From the NCBI RefSeq assembly GCF_000585995.1, contig NZ_CP007410.1, forward strand, positions 1,515,430-1,579,429: DNA of 64,000 bases, written 5' to 3'. Of this stretch, positions 52,025-60,941 are shown piece by piece. This DNA comes from Pseudomonas brassicacearum (GTDB lineage: Bacteria; Pseudomonadota; Gammaproteobacteria; Pseudomonadales; Pseudomonadaceae). Position 1 is the stretch's first letter, and every line of letters starts with the position of its first letter. The translations under genes and the position numbers were made by a program. The notes beneath the pieces were generated by a model. That model made no database searches. It was not told the DNA's origin and saw only the letters and a list, made by a program, of their open reading frames with translations.

Positions 52025-52073
52025 GGGTGGGATCTCTGTGTATTTGGATTAATCGATAGCTAAACAACAATCT

Positions 52074-52106
52074 GTTCGATAAACGAACACTCAGTCGATT
52101 ATCGGA
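52074..52106. promoter_or_regulatory. PcaR-type box pair upstream of pcaI
   Basis: GTTCGATAAACGAAC at 52074-52088, then CGATTATCGGA at 52096-52106. The repeat pair resembles the PcaR site known at pcaIJ in P. putida. It ends about 100 bases before pcaI. Confidence 0.8.
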
Positions 52107-52206
52107 TTGTTTGGCGTTTTTTCTCAGCTTAATCTTCAGTCACTCCGGCGCTTAACCTCGCGCCTTTTTCTTCATGTCGGTCTACTGGAAAACGGGAGCC
52201 TGCCCC

Positions 52207-53064
52207 ATGGCTGAAATCCTTTCGCTGCACGACGCGGTGAAGCAGTTCGTCAACGACGGCGATACCGTCGCGCTCGAAGGCTTCACTCACCTGATTCCGA
52301 CGGCGGCGGGTCATGAAATCATTCGCCAGGGCAAGAAAGATCTGACGCTGGTGCGAATGACGCCTGACCTGATCTATGACCAGTTGATCGGTGCCGGTTG
52401 TGCTCGCAAATTGATTTTCTCCTGGGGCGGTAACCCGGGTGTGGGCTCGCTGCACCGCCTGCGTGACGCGGTAGAGAAGCAGTGGCCACACCCGCTGGAG
52501 ATCGAGGAACACAGCCACGCCGACCTGGCCAACGCCTATGTCGCCGGGGCCTCCGGCCTGCCGTTCGCGGTGCTACGGGCCTACGCCGGCTCCGACCTGC
52601 CCAAGGTCAACCCGCTGATCAAAAGCGTGACCTGTCCCTTCACCGGTGAAGTCCTTGCCGCAGTGCCTTCGGTACGCCCGGACATCACGGTGATCCATGC
52701 CCAGAAAGCCGACCGCAAGGGCAACGTGCTGCTGTGGGGCATTCTCGGTGTGCAGAAAGAGGCCGCCCTGGCCGCCAAGCGCTGCATCGTTACCGTGGAA
52801 GAAATCGTCGACGACCTGAATGCGCCAATGAACGCCTGCGTCCTGCCGACCTGGGCGCTGAGTGCGGTGTGCCACGTACCGGGCGGCGCCCATCCGTCCT
52901 ACGCCCACGGCTACACCGAGCGTGACAATCGTTTCTACCAGGCGTGGGACCCCATCGCCCGGGACCGTGAGACCTTTACCGCCTGGATCAACGAATACAT
53001 CCACGGCACCCGGGACTTCAGTGAATTCCAGGCCCGACTGGCAGCCGCTTCGGAGGCGAAATAA
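52207..53064 (+). CDS. pcaI: 3-oxoadipate CoA-transferase, subunit A
   Basis: A 285-residue alpha subunit that, with PcaJ, moves CoA from succinyl-CoA to beta-ketoadipate. It begins MAEILSLHDAVKQFVNDGDTVALEGFTHLIPTAAGHEIIRQG, the type I CoA-transferase opening, with GCARKLIFSWGGNPGVGSLHRLRDAV near residues 66-92. ATG 52207 is chosen over an earlier in-frame start at 52174 because it gives the family length. Its stop overlaps the PcaJ start by one base (TAATG). Confidence 0.95.
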   Translation: MAEILSLHDAVKQFVNDGDTVALEGFTHLIPTAAGHEIIRQGKKDLTLVRMTPDLIYDQLIGAGCARKLIFSWGGNPGVGSLHRLRDAVEKQWPHPLEIEEHSHADLANAYVAGASGLPFAVLRAYAGSDLPKVNPLIKSVTCPFTGEVLAAVPSVRPDITVIHAQKADRKGNVLLWGILGVQKEAALAAKRCIVTVEEIVDDLNAPMNACVLPTWALSAVCHVPGGAHPSYAHGYTERDNRFYQAWDPIARDRETFTAWINEYIHGTRDFSEFQARLAAASEAK

Positions 53065-53843
53065 TGACGTACTCCACCAACGAAATGATGACCATCGCCG
53101 CGGCCCGCCGGTTGAAGAACAACGCCGTGTGCTTCGTGGGCATCGGCCTGCCGTCGAAAGCGGCCAACCTGGCGCGGCTGACGTCTTCGCCGGATGTCGT
53201 GTTGATCTATGAGTCCGGTCCGATCGGTGCCAAGCCCAGCGTACTGCCGCTGTCCATTGGCGACGGTGAGCTGGCGGAAACCGCCGATACCGTCGTGCCG
53301 ACCGGTGAGATTTTTCGCTACTGGCTGCAGGGCGGGCGTATCGATGTCGGTTTCCTTGGCGCGGCCCAGGTCGATCGTTTTGGCAACATCAACACCACCG
53401 TGGTGGGCGACTACCATCAGCCGAAAGTCCGTCTGCCGGGTGCCGGTGGCGCACCGGAAATCGCCGGCTCGGCCAAGAGTGTGCTGATCATTCTCAAGCA
53501 GTCGGCGCGTTCGTTTGTCGACAAGTTGGACTTCATCACCTCGGTCGGTCACGGCGAGGGTGGCGATTCGCGCAAGCGCCTGGGGCTGCCGGGCGCCGGT
53601 CCCGTGGGCATCATCACTGACCTGTGCATCATGGAGCCGGAAGCCGACACCCACGAATTCGTGGTCACCGCGTTGCACCCCGGTGTGACCCGTGAGCAAG
53701 TCATTGCTGCCACCGGGTGGGCGATTCGTTTTGCCGATCAGGTGCAGACCACCGCCGAACCGACCGAGGTAGAGCTGAGCGCACTGCGTGATCTGGAAGC
53801 TCGCACTGCGGCGGCCCACGGCCAGGCACCGGGAGAAGCCTGA
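53064..53843 (+). CDS. pcaJ: 3-oxoadipate CoA-transferase, subunit B
   Basis: A 259-residue beta subunit of the same enzyme. The catalytic Glu is Glu50 in [11 protein letters not shown], and [14 protein letters not shown] and [26 protein letters not shown] are family blocks. It is coupled to pcaI by a one-base overlap and to pcaF in the same way, so pcaIJF is one tightly joined translation unit. Confidence 0.95.
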   Translation: MTYSTNEMMTIAAARRLKNNAVCFVGIGLPSKAANLARLTSSPDVVLIYESGPIGAKPSVLPLSIGDGELAETADTVVPTGEIFRYWLQGGRIDVGFLGAAQVDRFGNINTTVVGDYHQPKVRLPGAGGAPEIAGSAKSVLIILKQSARSFVDKLDFITSVGHGEGGDSRKRLGLPGAGPVGIITDLCIMEPEADTHEFVVTALHPGVTREQVIAATGWAIRFADQVQTTAEPTEVELSALRDLEARTAAAHGQAPGEA

Positions 53844-55045
53844 TGCGCGACGTGTATATCTGTGATGCGATTCGAACCCCCATTGGCCGGTTTGGCGGCG
53901 GTTTGTCCGCCGTGCGCGCCGATGACCTGGCGGCTGTGCCGATCAAGGCGCTGATGGAGCGCAACCCGTCGGTGGACTGGAATGCAGTGGACGAGGTGTT
54001 CCTCGGTTGCGCCAACCAGGCCGGCGAAGACAACCGCAACGTGGCGCGCATGGCGCTGTTGTTGGCGGGCCTGCCGGAGAGCATTCCCGGCGTGACCCTC
54101 AACCGTCTCTGCGCCTCGGGCATGGACGCCATCGGCACGGCGTTCCGCGCCATCGCCAGCGGCGAAATGGAACTGGCCATCGCTGGCGGCGTGGAGTCGA
54201 TGTCCCGTGCACCGTTTGTGATGGGCAAGGCTGACGCGGCGTTCTCGCGCAACATGAAACTGGAAGACACCACCATTGGCTGGCGCTTCATCAACCCATT
54301 GATGAAAGCCCAGTACGGTGTGGATGCGATGCCGCAGACAGCGGACAACGTGGCCGACGATTACGCCGTCTCCCGCGCCGACCAGGATGCTTTTGCCTTG
54401 CGCAGCCAACAGCGTGCGGCGGCGGCCCAGGCGGCAGGTTTTTTCGCCGAAGAAATCATTGCTGTGCGCATTGCCCACAAGAAAGGTGAAACCGTGGTCG
54501 AGCAGGACGAGCATCCTCGTGCCGACACCACTTTGGAAACCCTGGGCAAACTCAAGCCGGTCAACGGCCCGGACAAGACCGTCACCGCCGGCAACGCCTC
54601 AGGTGTCAATGACGGTGCGGCGGCGCTGATCCTGGCCTCGGCCGAAGCGGTGAAGAAACATGGCCTGACGCCGCGTGGCAAGGTGCTTGGCATGGCCAGT
54701 GCCGGCGTGGCGCCACGGGTGATGGGCATCGGCCCGGTGCCAGCGGTGCGCAAGCTCACTGAACGGCTGGGCCTGGCGGTCGCGGATTTCGACGTGATCG
54801 AACTCAATGAAGCCTTTGCCAGCCAGGGCTTGGCGGTGCTGCGCGAGTTGGGGCTGGCGGACGATGCGCCGCAGGTCAACCCAAACGGTGGCGCCATCGC
54901 CCTCGGCCATCCCCTGGGCATGAGCGGGGCGCGGTTGGTGCTGACGGCGCTGCATCATTTGGAAAAGACCGGCGGCAAGAAAGGCCTGGCGACCATGTGT
55001 GTAGGCGTCGGCCAGGGTCTGGCATTGGCAATCGAACGCGTCTGA
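53843..55045 (+). CDS. pcaF: Beta-ketoadipyl-CoA thiolase
   Basis: A 400-residue thiolase that splits beta-ketoadipyl-CoA to succinyl-CoA and acetyl-CoA, the last step of the pathway. The acyl-bearing Cys90 is in [12 protein letters not shown]; His356 ([12 protein letters not shown]) and Cys386 (TMCVGVGQG) complete the site. Starts at 53843 overlapping the pcaJ stop. The 37-base gap to pcaH contains a good ribosome site (CGAGGAATG) and no terminator. Confidence 0.96.
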   Translation: MRDVYICDAIRTPIGRFGGGLSAVRADDLAAVPIKALMERNPSVDWNAVDEVFLGCANQAGEDNRNVARMALLLAGLPESIPGVTLNRLCASGMDAIGTAFRAIASGEMELAIAGGVESMSRAPFVMGKADAAFSRNMKLEDTTIGWRFINPLMKAQYGVDAMPQTADNVADDYAVSRADQDAFALRSQQRAAAAQAAGFFAEEIIAVRIAHKKGETVVEQDEHPRADTTLETLGKLKPVNGPDKTVTAGNASGVNDGAAALILASAEAVKKHGLTPRGKVLGMASAGVAPRVMGIGPVPAVRKLTERLGLAVADFDVIELNEAFASQGLAVLRELGLADDAPQVNPNGGAIALGHPLGMSGARLVLTALHHLEKTGGKKGLATMCVGVGQGLALAIERV

Positions 55046-55082
55046 CGCGTCGTTCTACTAATAAGAAACCGAGGAATGCTTC

Positions 55083-55787
55083 ATGACTGACAAGCCTGGT
55101 TATCGTCGTCCCCAAGCGGGCACCCAGCCGGAGTATTTGCACCCACCGTATCAGTCCACCAACCTGCGCTCGCCGTCCAAGCCGTTGGTGTATCTGCCGC
55201 ACTCGCTGTCGGAAATTACTGGTCCGACCGTAGGCGCTGATCGCCTGAAGGAGAAGGACAACGACTTGACCGCCCAGCATGCCGGCGAGCCGCTGGGGGA
55301 GCGGATCATCATTCACGGGCGCGTACTGGATGAGCACGGCCAACCTGTGCCGGGCATCCTGGTGGAGATCTGGCAGGCCAACTCCGCCGGTCGCTACAAC
55401 CATGATCGCGATAACCATGACGCGCCGCTGGACCCGAACTTCACGGGCACCGGTCGCACCGTCACCGACGCTGACGGCTGGTATCAGTTCCAGACCATCA
55501 AGCCCGGCGCCTACCCTTGGGGCAACCATCCCAATGCCTGGCGCCCGGCGCATATCCATTTCTCACTGTTCGGGCCGAGCATTCTGACGCGCCTGGTGAC
55601 GCAGATGTATTTCCCTGGCGACCCGCTGCTGGCCTACGATCCGATCTACAACTGCGTACCGGATACAAGTGCCAAGGAACGCCTGATTGCCAGTTTCGAC
55701 CTGGAAAAAACCCTCCCTAACTACGCCCTCGGTTATCGCTGGGACATCGTATTGCGCGGCCGCGATGCCACGCCGATGGAGAAATAA
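55083..55787 (+). CDS. pcaH: Protocatechuate 3,4-dioxygenase, beta subunit
   Basis: A 234-residue iron enzyme subunit that, with PcaG, opens the ring of protocatechuate to 3-carboxy-cis,cis-muconate. The Fe(III) ligands are Tyr105 (SAGRYNHDRD), Tyr144 (PGAYPWGN), His157 and His159 (AHIHF), which match Tyr108, Tyr147, His160 and His162 of the P. putida mature numbering. Length is normal. It follows pcaF and is coupled to pcaG by a one-base gap. Confidence 0.96.
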   Translation: MTDKPGYRRPQAGTQPEYLHPPYQSTNLRSPSKPLVYLPHSLSEITGPTVGADRLKEKDNDLTAQHAGEPLGERIIIHGRVLDEHGQPVPGILVEIWQANSAGRYNHDRDNHDAPLDPNFTGTGRTVTDADGWYQFQTIKPGAYPWGNHPNAWRPAHIHFSLFGPSILTRLVTQMYFPGDPLLAYDPIYNCVPDTSAKERLIASFDLEKTLPNYALGYRWDIVLRGRDATPMEK

Positions 55788-55788
55788 G

Positions 55789-56355
55789 ATGACGCTCACC
55801 GCCACCACGTCCCACACCGTTGGCCCGTACTACCACATCGGCCTGACCTGGCTGAACCGCGAAGACCTGACCGTCGCCCAAACCCTTGGCCAGCGCGTGG
55901 CGATCACTGGGCAGGTGATCGATGGCAACGGCCAGTTCGTCAACGACGCGATGCTGGAAGTCTGGCAGGCCAACGCCGCCGGTAAATATGCCCATCCTGA
56001 AGACGACCAGGACAAACCCCTGGACCCGCACTTCGAAGGTTTCGGCCGGGTACCGGTGGACGCCGAAGGGCGCTTCCGCTTCACCACCATCAAGCCCGGC
56101 AGCGTGCCAGGGCTGAGCGGCACGACCCAGGCGCCGCACCTGGTGGTACTGGTGTTTGCTCGTGGGCTGGTCAAGCATTTGTTGACGCGGATCTACTTCG
56201 ATGGCGAACAGGCCAATGAAGCCGATCCGCTGCTGGCCTGCGTGCCCGAGGAGCGACGCGCCACCCTGGTGAGCAAGCCCGATGCTTCGGGTGTGTACCA
56301 GTGGAACGTGGTCCTGCAGGGGACGGATGCCGAGACGGTGTTCTTCGATTACTGA
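55789..56355 (+). CDS. pcaG: Protocatechuate 3,4-dioxygenase, alpha subunit
   Basis: A 188-residue partner of PcaH: TTSHTVGPYYHIGLTWLNRED at the start, LEVWQANAAGKYAHPEDDQDKPLDPHFEGFGRVPVD in the middle. The alpha subunit lacks the iron ligands but forms part of the pocket, as expected. It starts two bases after the pcaH stop. A REPIN lies 14 bases beyond its stop, probably as a transcript-end stabiliser before pcaT. Confidence 0.95.
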   Translation: MTLTATTSHTVGPYYHIGLTWLNREDLTVAQTLGQRVAITGQVIDGNGQFVNDAMLEVWQANAAGKYAHPEDDQDKPLDPHFEGFGRVPVDAEGRFRFTTIKPGSVPGLSGTTQAPHLVVLVFARGLVKHLLTRIYFDGEQANEADPLLACVPEERRATLVSKPDASGVYQWNVVLQGTDAETVFFDY

Positions 56356-56369
56356 GTCATGATTGCCCC

Positions 56370-56498
56370 GTGGCGAGGGAGCTTGCTCCCGCTGGCTTGC
56401 GCAGCAAGCCCAAAGCCGGCGACCGGGTGTATCAGGATGACCTCGTAGCCGGTTTGCGACTGCTTCGCAGCCGAGCGGGAGCAAGCTCCCTCGCCACA
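56370..56498. repeat. REP doublet (REPIN), GTGGCGAGGGAGC type
   Basis: GTGGCGAGGGAGCTTGCTCC facing GGAGCAAGCTCCCTCGCCAC. It separates pcaHG from pcaT, in the middle of the pca locus. The rest of the 328-base gap holds a single REP and the pcaT promoter region. Confidence 0.9.
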
Positions 56499-56560
56499 GC
56501 GGGATATGAATCCAGCCCAGAAGTGTATGGGCCACAGGGCCCAAGAATGTATGAGTCCCC

Positions 56561-56584
56561 GCGGGAGCGGGCTTGCTCGCGATG
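56561..56584 (+). repeat. Single REP, GGGAGCGGGC type
   Basis: GCGGGAGCGGGCTTGCTCGCGA: an unpaired copy 100 bases before pcaT, with its outer GTG changed to GCG. Confidence 0.8.
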
Positions 56585-56683
56585 GCGTCAACACAGGCGC
56601 TATCGCTTCAACGTCTGTTTGTGGAACGGGTCTGTTACGAAGTGTGTCTAGACTTTGTCCATTCCCCAACGAGTGAATAATCC

Positions 56684-57982
56684 ATGGCCACCCCAATCAT
56701 CAGCCACTACACCGGTGAAGAGCGCAGCAAGCGCATCTTCGCCATCGTCGGCGCCTCATCCGGCAACCTGGTCGAATGGTTCGACTTCTACGTCTATGCG
56801 TTCTGCGCGATCTATTTCGCGCCGGCGTTCTTTCCGTCCGACAACCCCACGGTGCAACTGGTCAACACGGCCGGTGTATTCGCCGCCGGGTTCCTGATGC
56901 GGCCCATCGGCGGTTGGATTTTCGGCCGGGTGGCGGACCGTCACGGGCGCAAGAATTCGATGATGATTTCGGTGCTGATGATGTGCTTCGGCTCGTTGCT
57001 CATCGCCTGCCTGCCCACTTACAAGGACATCGGTGTCTGGGCGCCGGTGCTGCTGTTGCTTGCCCGCTTGCTGCAAGGCCTGTCGGTGGGCGGCGAATAC
57101 GGCACGACTGCCACCTACATGAGTGAAGTCGCCCTCAAGGGCCAGCGCGGTTTTTTTGCCTCGTTCCAGTACGTGACGCTGATCGGCGGGCAACTGCTGG
57201 CGGTGTCGCTGGTGGTGGTCCTGCAACAGTTTCTCAACGAAGACGAACTGCGTGCCTACGGCTGGCGGATCCCGTTCGTGGTGGGCGCGGCGGCGGCATT
57301 GATTTCCCTGTTGCTGCGGCGTTCCCTGAAGGAAACCAGCAGCAAGGAAATGCGCGAGAACAAAGACGCCGGCAGCATCGCGGCGCTGTTTCGCGACCAC
57401 AAGGCGGCGTTCATCACCGTGCTGGGCTACACCGCCGGCGGTTCGTTGATTTTCTATACCTTCACCACGTACATGCAGAAATACCTGGTGAACACCGCCG
57501 GCCTGCACGCCAAGACCGCCAGCTACATCATGACCGGCGCGCTGTTCCTGTACATGTGCATGCAACCGTTGTTCGGCATGCTGGCGGACAAGATCGGCCG
57601 ACGCAACTCCATGCTCTGGTTCGGTGCCTTGGGCGCGTTGTGCACCGTGCCGATTTTGCTGACCCTGAAAAGCATCAGCAGTCCGTTCCTGGCGTTCGTC
57701 CTGATTACGCTGGCGCTGGCAATCGTCAGTTTCTACACCTCTATCAGCGGCCTGGTGAAAGCGGAAATGTTTCCACCCGAAGTCCGGGCGCTGGGGGTAG
57801 GGTTGGCGTACGCGGTGGCGAATGCAATTTTTGGCGGTTCGGCCGAATACGTCGCCTTGAGCCTGAAAGCCCAGGGCATGGAAAACGCCTTTTATTGGTA
57901 TGTCACGGTCATGATGGTGGTGGCGTTCCTGTTCAGCCTGCGCCTGCCCAAGCAGCCGGCGTATTTGCACCACGACCTTTGA
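56684..57982 (+). CDS. pcaT: PcaT-type MFS transporter (beta-ketoadipate/dicarboxylate)
   Basis: A 432-residue transporter of the metabolite:H+ symporter (KgtP/ProP-like) family: [25 protein letters not shown] near 28-52, then [14 protein letters not shown] and [25 protein letters not shown]. In P. putida the gene in this place is PcaT, an importer of beta-ketoadipate. Start 56684 follows GAGTGAATAATCC. A change of operon is possible here, since pcaT is separated from pcaG by 328 bases with two REP elements. Confidence 0.88.
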   Translation: MATPIISHYTGEERSKRIFAIVGASSGNLVEWFDFYVYAFCAIYFAPAFFPSDNPTVQLVNTAGVFAAGFLMRPIGGWIFGRVADRHGRKNSMMISVLMMCFGSLLIACLPTYKDIGVWAPVLLLLARLLQGLSVGGEYGTTATYMSEVALKGQRGFFASFQYVTLIGGQLLAVSLVVVLQQFLNEDELRAYGWRIPFVVGAAAALISLLLRRSLKETSSKEMRENKDAGSIAALFRDHKAAFITVLGYTAGGSLIFYTFTTYMQKYLVNTAGLHAKTASYIMTGALFLYMCMQPLFGMLADKIGRRNSMLWFGALGALCTVPILLTLKSISSPFLAFVLITLALAIVSFYTSISGLVKAEMFPPEVRALGVGLAYAVANAIFGGSAEYVALSLKAQGMENAFYWYVTVMMVVAFLFSLRLPKQPAYLHHDL

Positions 57983-58016
57983 ATCCACCTGATCATTTGA
58001 GGCTTGTTTGAGTCAT

Positions 58017-58107
58017 TGTGGCGAGGGAGCTTGCTCCCGCTGGGCTGCGTAGCAGTCCTCTCTTGTGAGCGCTTCGCACTCAAGCGGGAGCAAGCTCCCT
58101 CGCCACA
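58017..58107. repeat. REP doublet (REPIN), GTGGCGAGGGAGC type
   Basis: TGTGGCGAGGGAGCTTGCTC facing GAGCAAGCTCCCTCGCCACA, inside the pcaT-pcaB gap, where it ends only 27 bases before pcaB. Confidence 0.9.
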
Positions 58108-58134
58108 GGACATCCACCTTCCCAAGGACTGTTT

Positions 58135-59499
58135 ATGAGCGAACGACCGGGCAATCAGCTGTTCGATGCCTACTTCACCGCCCGCGACATGCGCGAGGTG
58201 TTCTGCGATGCGGGCCGGGTCCAGGCCATGCTGGACGTCGAGGCGGCATTGGCCCGGGCTGAGGCGCGGGTGGGGTTGATTCCGCAAAGTGCCGTGGCGT
58301 CGATCGAAAAGGCCTGTCGCGCCGAGCTTTATGATTTTTCGGTGTTGAGCGAAGCGATCGCCAGCGCCGGCAATTCGGCGATCCCGTTGGTCAAGGCGTT
58401 GGGCAAGCGCATCGCCGCCGAGGACGCCGAAGCCGAGCGCTACGTGCACCTGGGCGCGACCAGCCAGGACGTGATGGACAGCGGGTTGGTGCTGCAACTG
58501 CGCCAGGCATTGGCGCTGATCGAAGGCGAGCTGGCGCAGTTGGCCGCCACCCTGACCCGACAAGCCGAACACTACGCCGCCACGCCGCTGGCCGGGCGCA
58601 CCTGGCTGCAGCACGCCACGCCGGTGACCCTGGGCATGAAGATCGCCGGTTGGCTGGGCGCCATCACCCGTAGTCGCCAGCGCTTGAAAGAACTCAAGCC
58701 GCGCTTGCTGGTGCTGCAATTTGGCGGTGCTTCTGGAACCCTCGCCGCCTTGGGTGAACACGCCTTGCCCATCGCCGAAGCCCTGGCCGCCGAGCTGCAA
58801 CTGAACCTGCCGGAACAGCCGTGGCACACCCAGCGAGATCGCCTGGTGGAGTTTGGTTCGGTGCTGGGCTTGATCGCCGGCAGCCTGGGCAAACTGGGCC
58901 GCGACATCAGCTTGTTGATGCAGACCGAGGCCGGCGAAGCGTTCGAGCCTTCGGCGCCGGGCAAGGGTGGTTCGTCCACCATGCCCCACAAGCGCAACCC
59001 GGTGGGTGCGGCGGTGTTGCTCGGCGCGGCGACGCGGGTGCCTGGTTTGTTGTCGACGCTGTTCAGCGCCATGCCCCAGGAGCACGAGCGCAGCCTGGGC
59101 CTGTGGCACGCCGAATGGGAAACCCTGCCGGAGATTTGCTGCCTGGTGTCCGGTGCCCTGCAACAGGCGCGCTTGTTGGCCGAAGGGCTGGAAGTCGACG
59201 CGGCGCGCATGGCCCGCAACCTGGAACTGACCCAAGGGCTGGTGCTGGCCGAAGCGGTGAGCATCGTCCTGGCCCAACGTGTGGGGCGCGACACCGCGCA
59301 CCATCTGTTGGAGCAATGCTGTAAACGCGCCGTGGCCGAACAACGCCATTTGCGGCAGGTACTGGGGGACGAACCCCAGGTCACCGCGCAGTTGTCCGCC
59401 GCCGAGCTCGATCATTTGCTCAACCCCGCCCATTACCTCGGCCAGGCCCAGACCTGGGTGGCGCGAGCGGTGGCCGAACACCTGGCCTTCAATGCCTGA
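58135..59499 (+). CDS. pcaB: 3-carboxy-cis,cis-muconate cycloisomerase
   Basis: A 454-residue member of the fumarase/aspartase superfamily that closes the muconate ring. The superfamily signature GKGGSSTMPHKRNP is at 276-289 and carries the catalytic serine loop; LGATSQDVMDSG is at 107-118 and TWLQHATPVTLG near 156-167. Length is normal. It leads pcaBDC with 12 and 10-base gaps between genes. Confidence 0.95.
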   Translation: MSERPGNQLFDAYFTARDMREVFCDAGRVQAMLDVEAALARAEARVGLIPQSAVASIEKACRAELYDFSVLSEAIASAGNSAIPLVKALGKRIAAEDAEAERYVHLGATSQDVMDSGLVLQLRQALALIEGELAQLAATLTRQAEHYAATPLAGRTWLQHATPVTLGMKIAGWLGAITRSRQRLKELKPRLLVLQFGGASGTLAALGEHALPIAEALAAELQLNLPEQPWHTQRDRLVEFGSVLGLIAGSLGKLGRDISLLMQTEAGEAFEPSAPGKGGSSTMPHKRNPVGAAVLLGAATRVPGLLSTLFSAMPQEHERSLGLWHAEWETLPEICCLVSGALQQARLLAEGLEVDAARMARNLELTQGLVLAEAVSIVLAQRVGRDTAHHLLEQCCKRAVAEQRHLRQVLGDEPQVTAQLSAAELDHLLNPAHYLGQAQTWVARAVAEHLAFNA

Positions 59500-59511
59500 A
59501 AGGAGATTGTT

Positions 59512-60312
59512 GTGGGATTCGTCAAACTCGCCGAGGGCGAACTGAATTATTGTATCGACGGGCCGCAAGACGCCCCGGTGTTGCTGCTCTCCAACTCCCT
59601 GGGCACCAACCTGCACATGTGGGATGAGCAGGTCGCGGCGTTCAGCGATCACTTTCGCGTGCTGCGTTTCGACACGCGCGGCCATGGCCAGTCACTGGTC
59701 ACTGAAGGACCGTACAGCATCGAGCAATTGGGCCTCGATGTGCTGGCGATGCTCGATCAGTTGAACATCGACAAGGTGCATTTCTGTGGGTTGTCCATGG
59801 GCGGGTTGATCGGCCAATGGCTGGGAATCAACGCCGGCGAGCGCCTGCACAAACTGGTGGTGTGCAACACCGCCGCGAAGATCGGCGACCCTTCGGTGTG
59901 GAACCCGCGCATTGAAACCGTGCTGCGCGATGGCAAGGCGGCCATGGTGGCCCTGCGGGATGCTTCGATTGCCCGCTGGTTTACTGCGGATTTTGCCGAG
60001 GCCCAACCTGCGAAGGTGAAGAAGATCACCGACATGCTCGCCGCCACTTCGCCCCAGGGCTACGCAGCCAACTGTGCGGCCGTGCGTGATGCCGATTTTC
60101 GTGAGCAACTGTCGTCGATCCGCGTGCCGTTGCTGGTGGTGGCCGGCACTGAAGATGCGGTGACACCGCCGTCAGGTGGGCACTTCATCCAGGAGCGGGT
60201 CCGCGGGGCCGAGTACGCCGAGTTCTATGCCGCGCACCTGTCCAACGTCCAGGCCGGCGCCGCGTTCAGCGCGCGGGTGCTGGATTTCCTGCTTGATTCC
60301 AGCCGCGCCTGA
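59512..60312 (+). CDS. pcaD: 3-oxoadipate enol-lactonase
   Basis: A 266-residue alpha/beta hydrolase that hydrolyses 3-oxoadipate enol-lactone to beta-ketoadipate. The nucleophile is Ser95 in FCGLSMGGLIGQW, the oxyanion motif lies in LLSNSLGTNLHMW, and the acid and His follow in VAGTEDAVTPP and AHLSNVQAG. Starts with GTG behind AAAGGAGATTGTT. It overlaps nothing but is close to pcaB (12 bases) and pcaC (10 bases). Confidence 0.95.
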   Translation: MGFVKLAEGELNYCIDGPQDAPVLLLSNSLGTNLHMWDEQVAAFSDHFRVLRFDTRGHGQSLVTEGPYSIEQLGLDVLAMLDQLNIDKVHFCGLSMGGLIGQWLGINAGERLHKLVVCNTAAKIGDPSVWNPRIETVLRDGKAAMVALRDASIARWFTADFAEAQPAKVKKITDMLAATSPQGYAANCAAVRDADFREQLSSIRVPLLVVAGTEDAVTPPSGGHFIQERVRGAEYAEFYAAHLSNVQAGAAFSARVLDFLLDSSRA

Positions 60313-60322
60313 GGAGTTTTTT

Positions 60323-60715
60323 GTGGACGAGAAACAACGTTACGACGAAGGCATGCAAGTGCGCCGCGCGGTACTGGGCGATGCCCACGTCGATCGCAGC
60401 CTCAATGCCCTGACCGAGTTCAACAGCGAATTCCAGGAGATGATCACCCGCCACGCCTGGGGCGACATCTGGACCCGCCCGGGCCTGCCGCGCCACACCC
60501 GCAGCCTGATCACCCTCGCCATGCTGATCGGCATGAACCGCAACGAAGAACTCAAGCTGCACCTGCGCGCCGCTGCCAACAATGGAGTGAGCCGCAGCGA
60601 GATCAAGGAAGTGATCATGCAGAGCGCCATCTACTGCGGCATTCCGGCAGCCAACGCCACCTTCCACCTGGCCGAATCGGTCTGGGATGAGTTGGGCGTC
60701 GAATCCCGGGCTTAA
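60323..60715 (+). CDS. pcaC: 4-carboxymuconolactone decarboxylase
   Basis: A 130-residue enzyme that removes CO2 from 4-carboxymuconolactone, giving the enol-lactone for PcaD. The AhpD-like fold and family motifs are ITRHAWGDIWTRPGLPRHTRSLITLAMLIGMNRNEELKLHLRAAANNGVSRSEIKEVIMQSAIYCGIPAA. GTG 60323 is chosen (VDEKQRYDEGM), directly after GAGGAGTTTTTT; the longer frame overlaps pcaD. Last gene of the pathway, ending 226 bases from the convergent OprD gene. Confidence 0.95.
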   Translation: MDEKQRYDEGMQVRRAVLGDAHVDRSLNALTEFNSEFQEMITRHAWGDIWTRPGLPRHTRSLITLAMLIGMNRNEELKLHLRAAANNGVSRSEIKEVIMQSAIYCGIPAANATFHLAESVWDELGVESRA

Positions 60716-60732
60716 GGGCGTATCTCATTCCC

Positions 60733-60822
60733 TGTGGGAGCGGGCTTGCCCGCGAAAGCGGTGGGTCAGTCGGCGAGGATGCTGACAGTGCCGCCGCCAT
60801 CGCGAGCAAGCTCGCTCCCACA
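60733..60822. repeat. REP doublet, mixed types
   Basis: Left TGTGGGAGCGGGCTTGCCCG (with TTGCCCG in place of TTGCTCG) faces a right copy CGAGCAAGCTCGCTCCCACA of the GAGC subtype. The two arms therefore come from different subtypes. Confidence 0.88.
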
Positions 60823-60868
60823 TTGGATCCGCGGCGAACGTAGATTATGTGATCACCGCCAATTCTCC

Positions 60869-60892
60869 TGTGGGAGCGAGCTTGCTCGCGAT
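60869..60892 (+). repeat. Single REP, GTGGGAGCGAGC type
   Basis: TGTGGGAGCGAGCTTGCTCG unpaired, 47 bases after the doublet. Together they form a three-copy cluster between convergent pcaC and the porin gene. Confidence 0.85.
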
Positions 60893-60941
60893 AGCGGTGG
60901 AACAGCATCGAACATCTCAGCAGGCTCACCGCATCCAGGCT

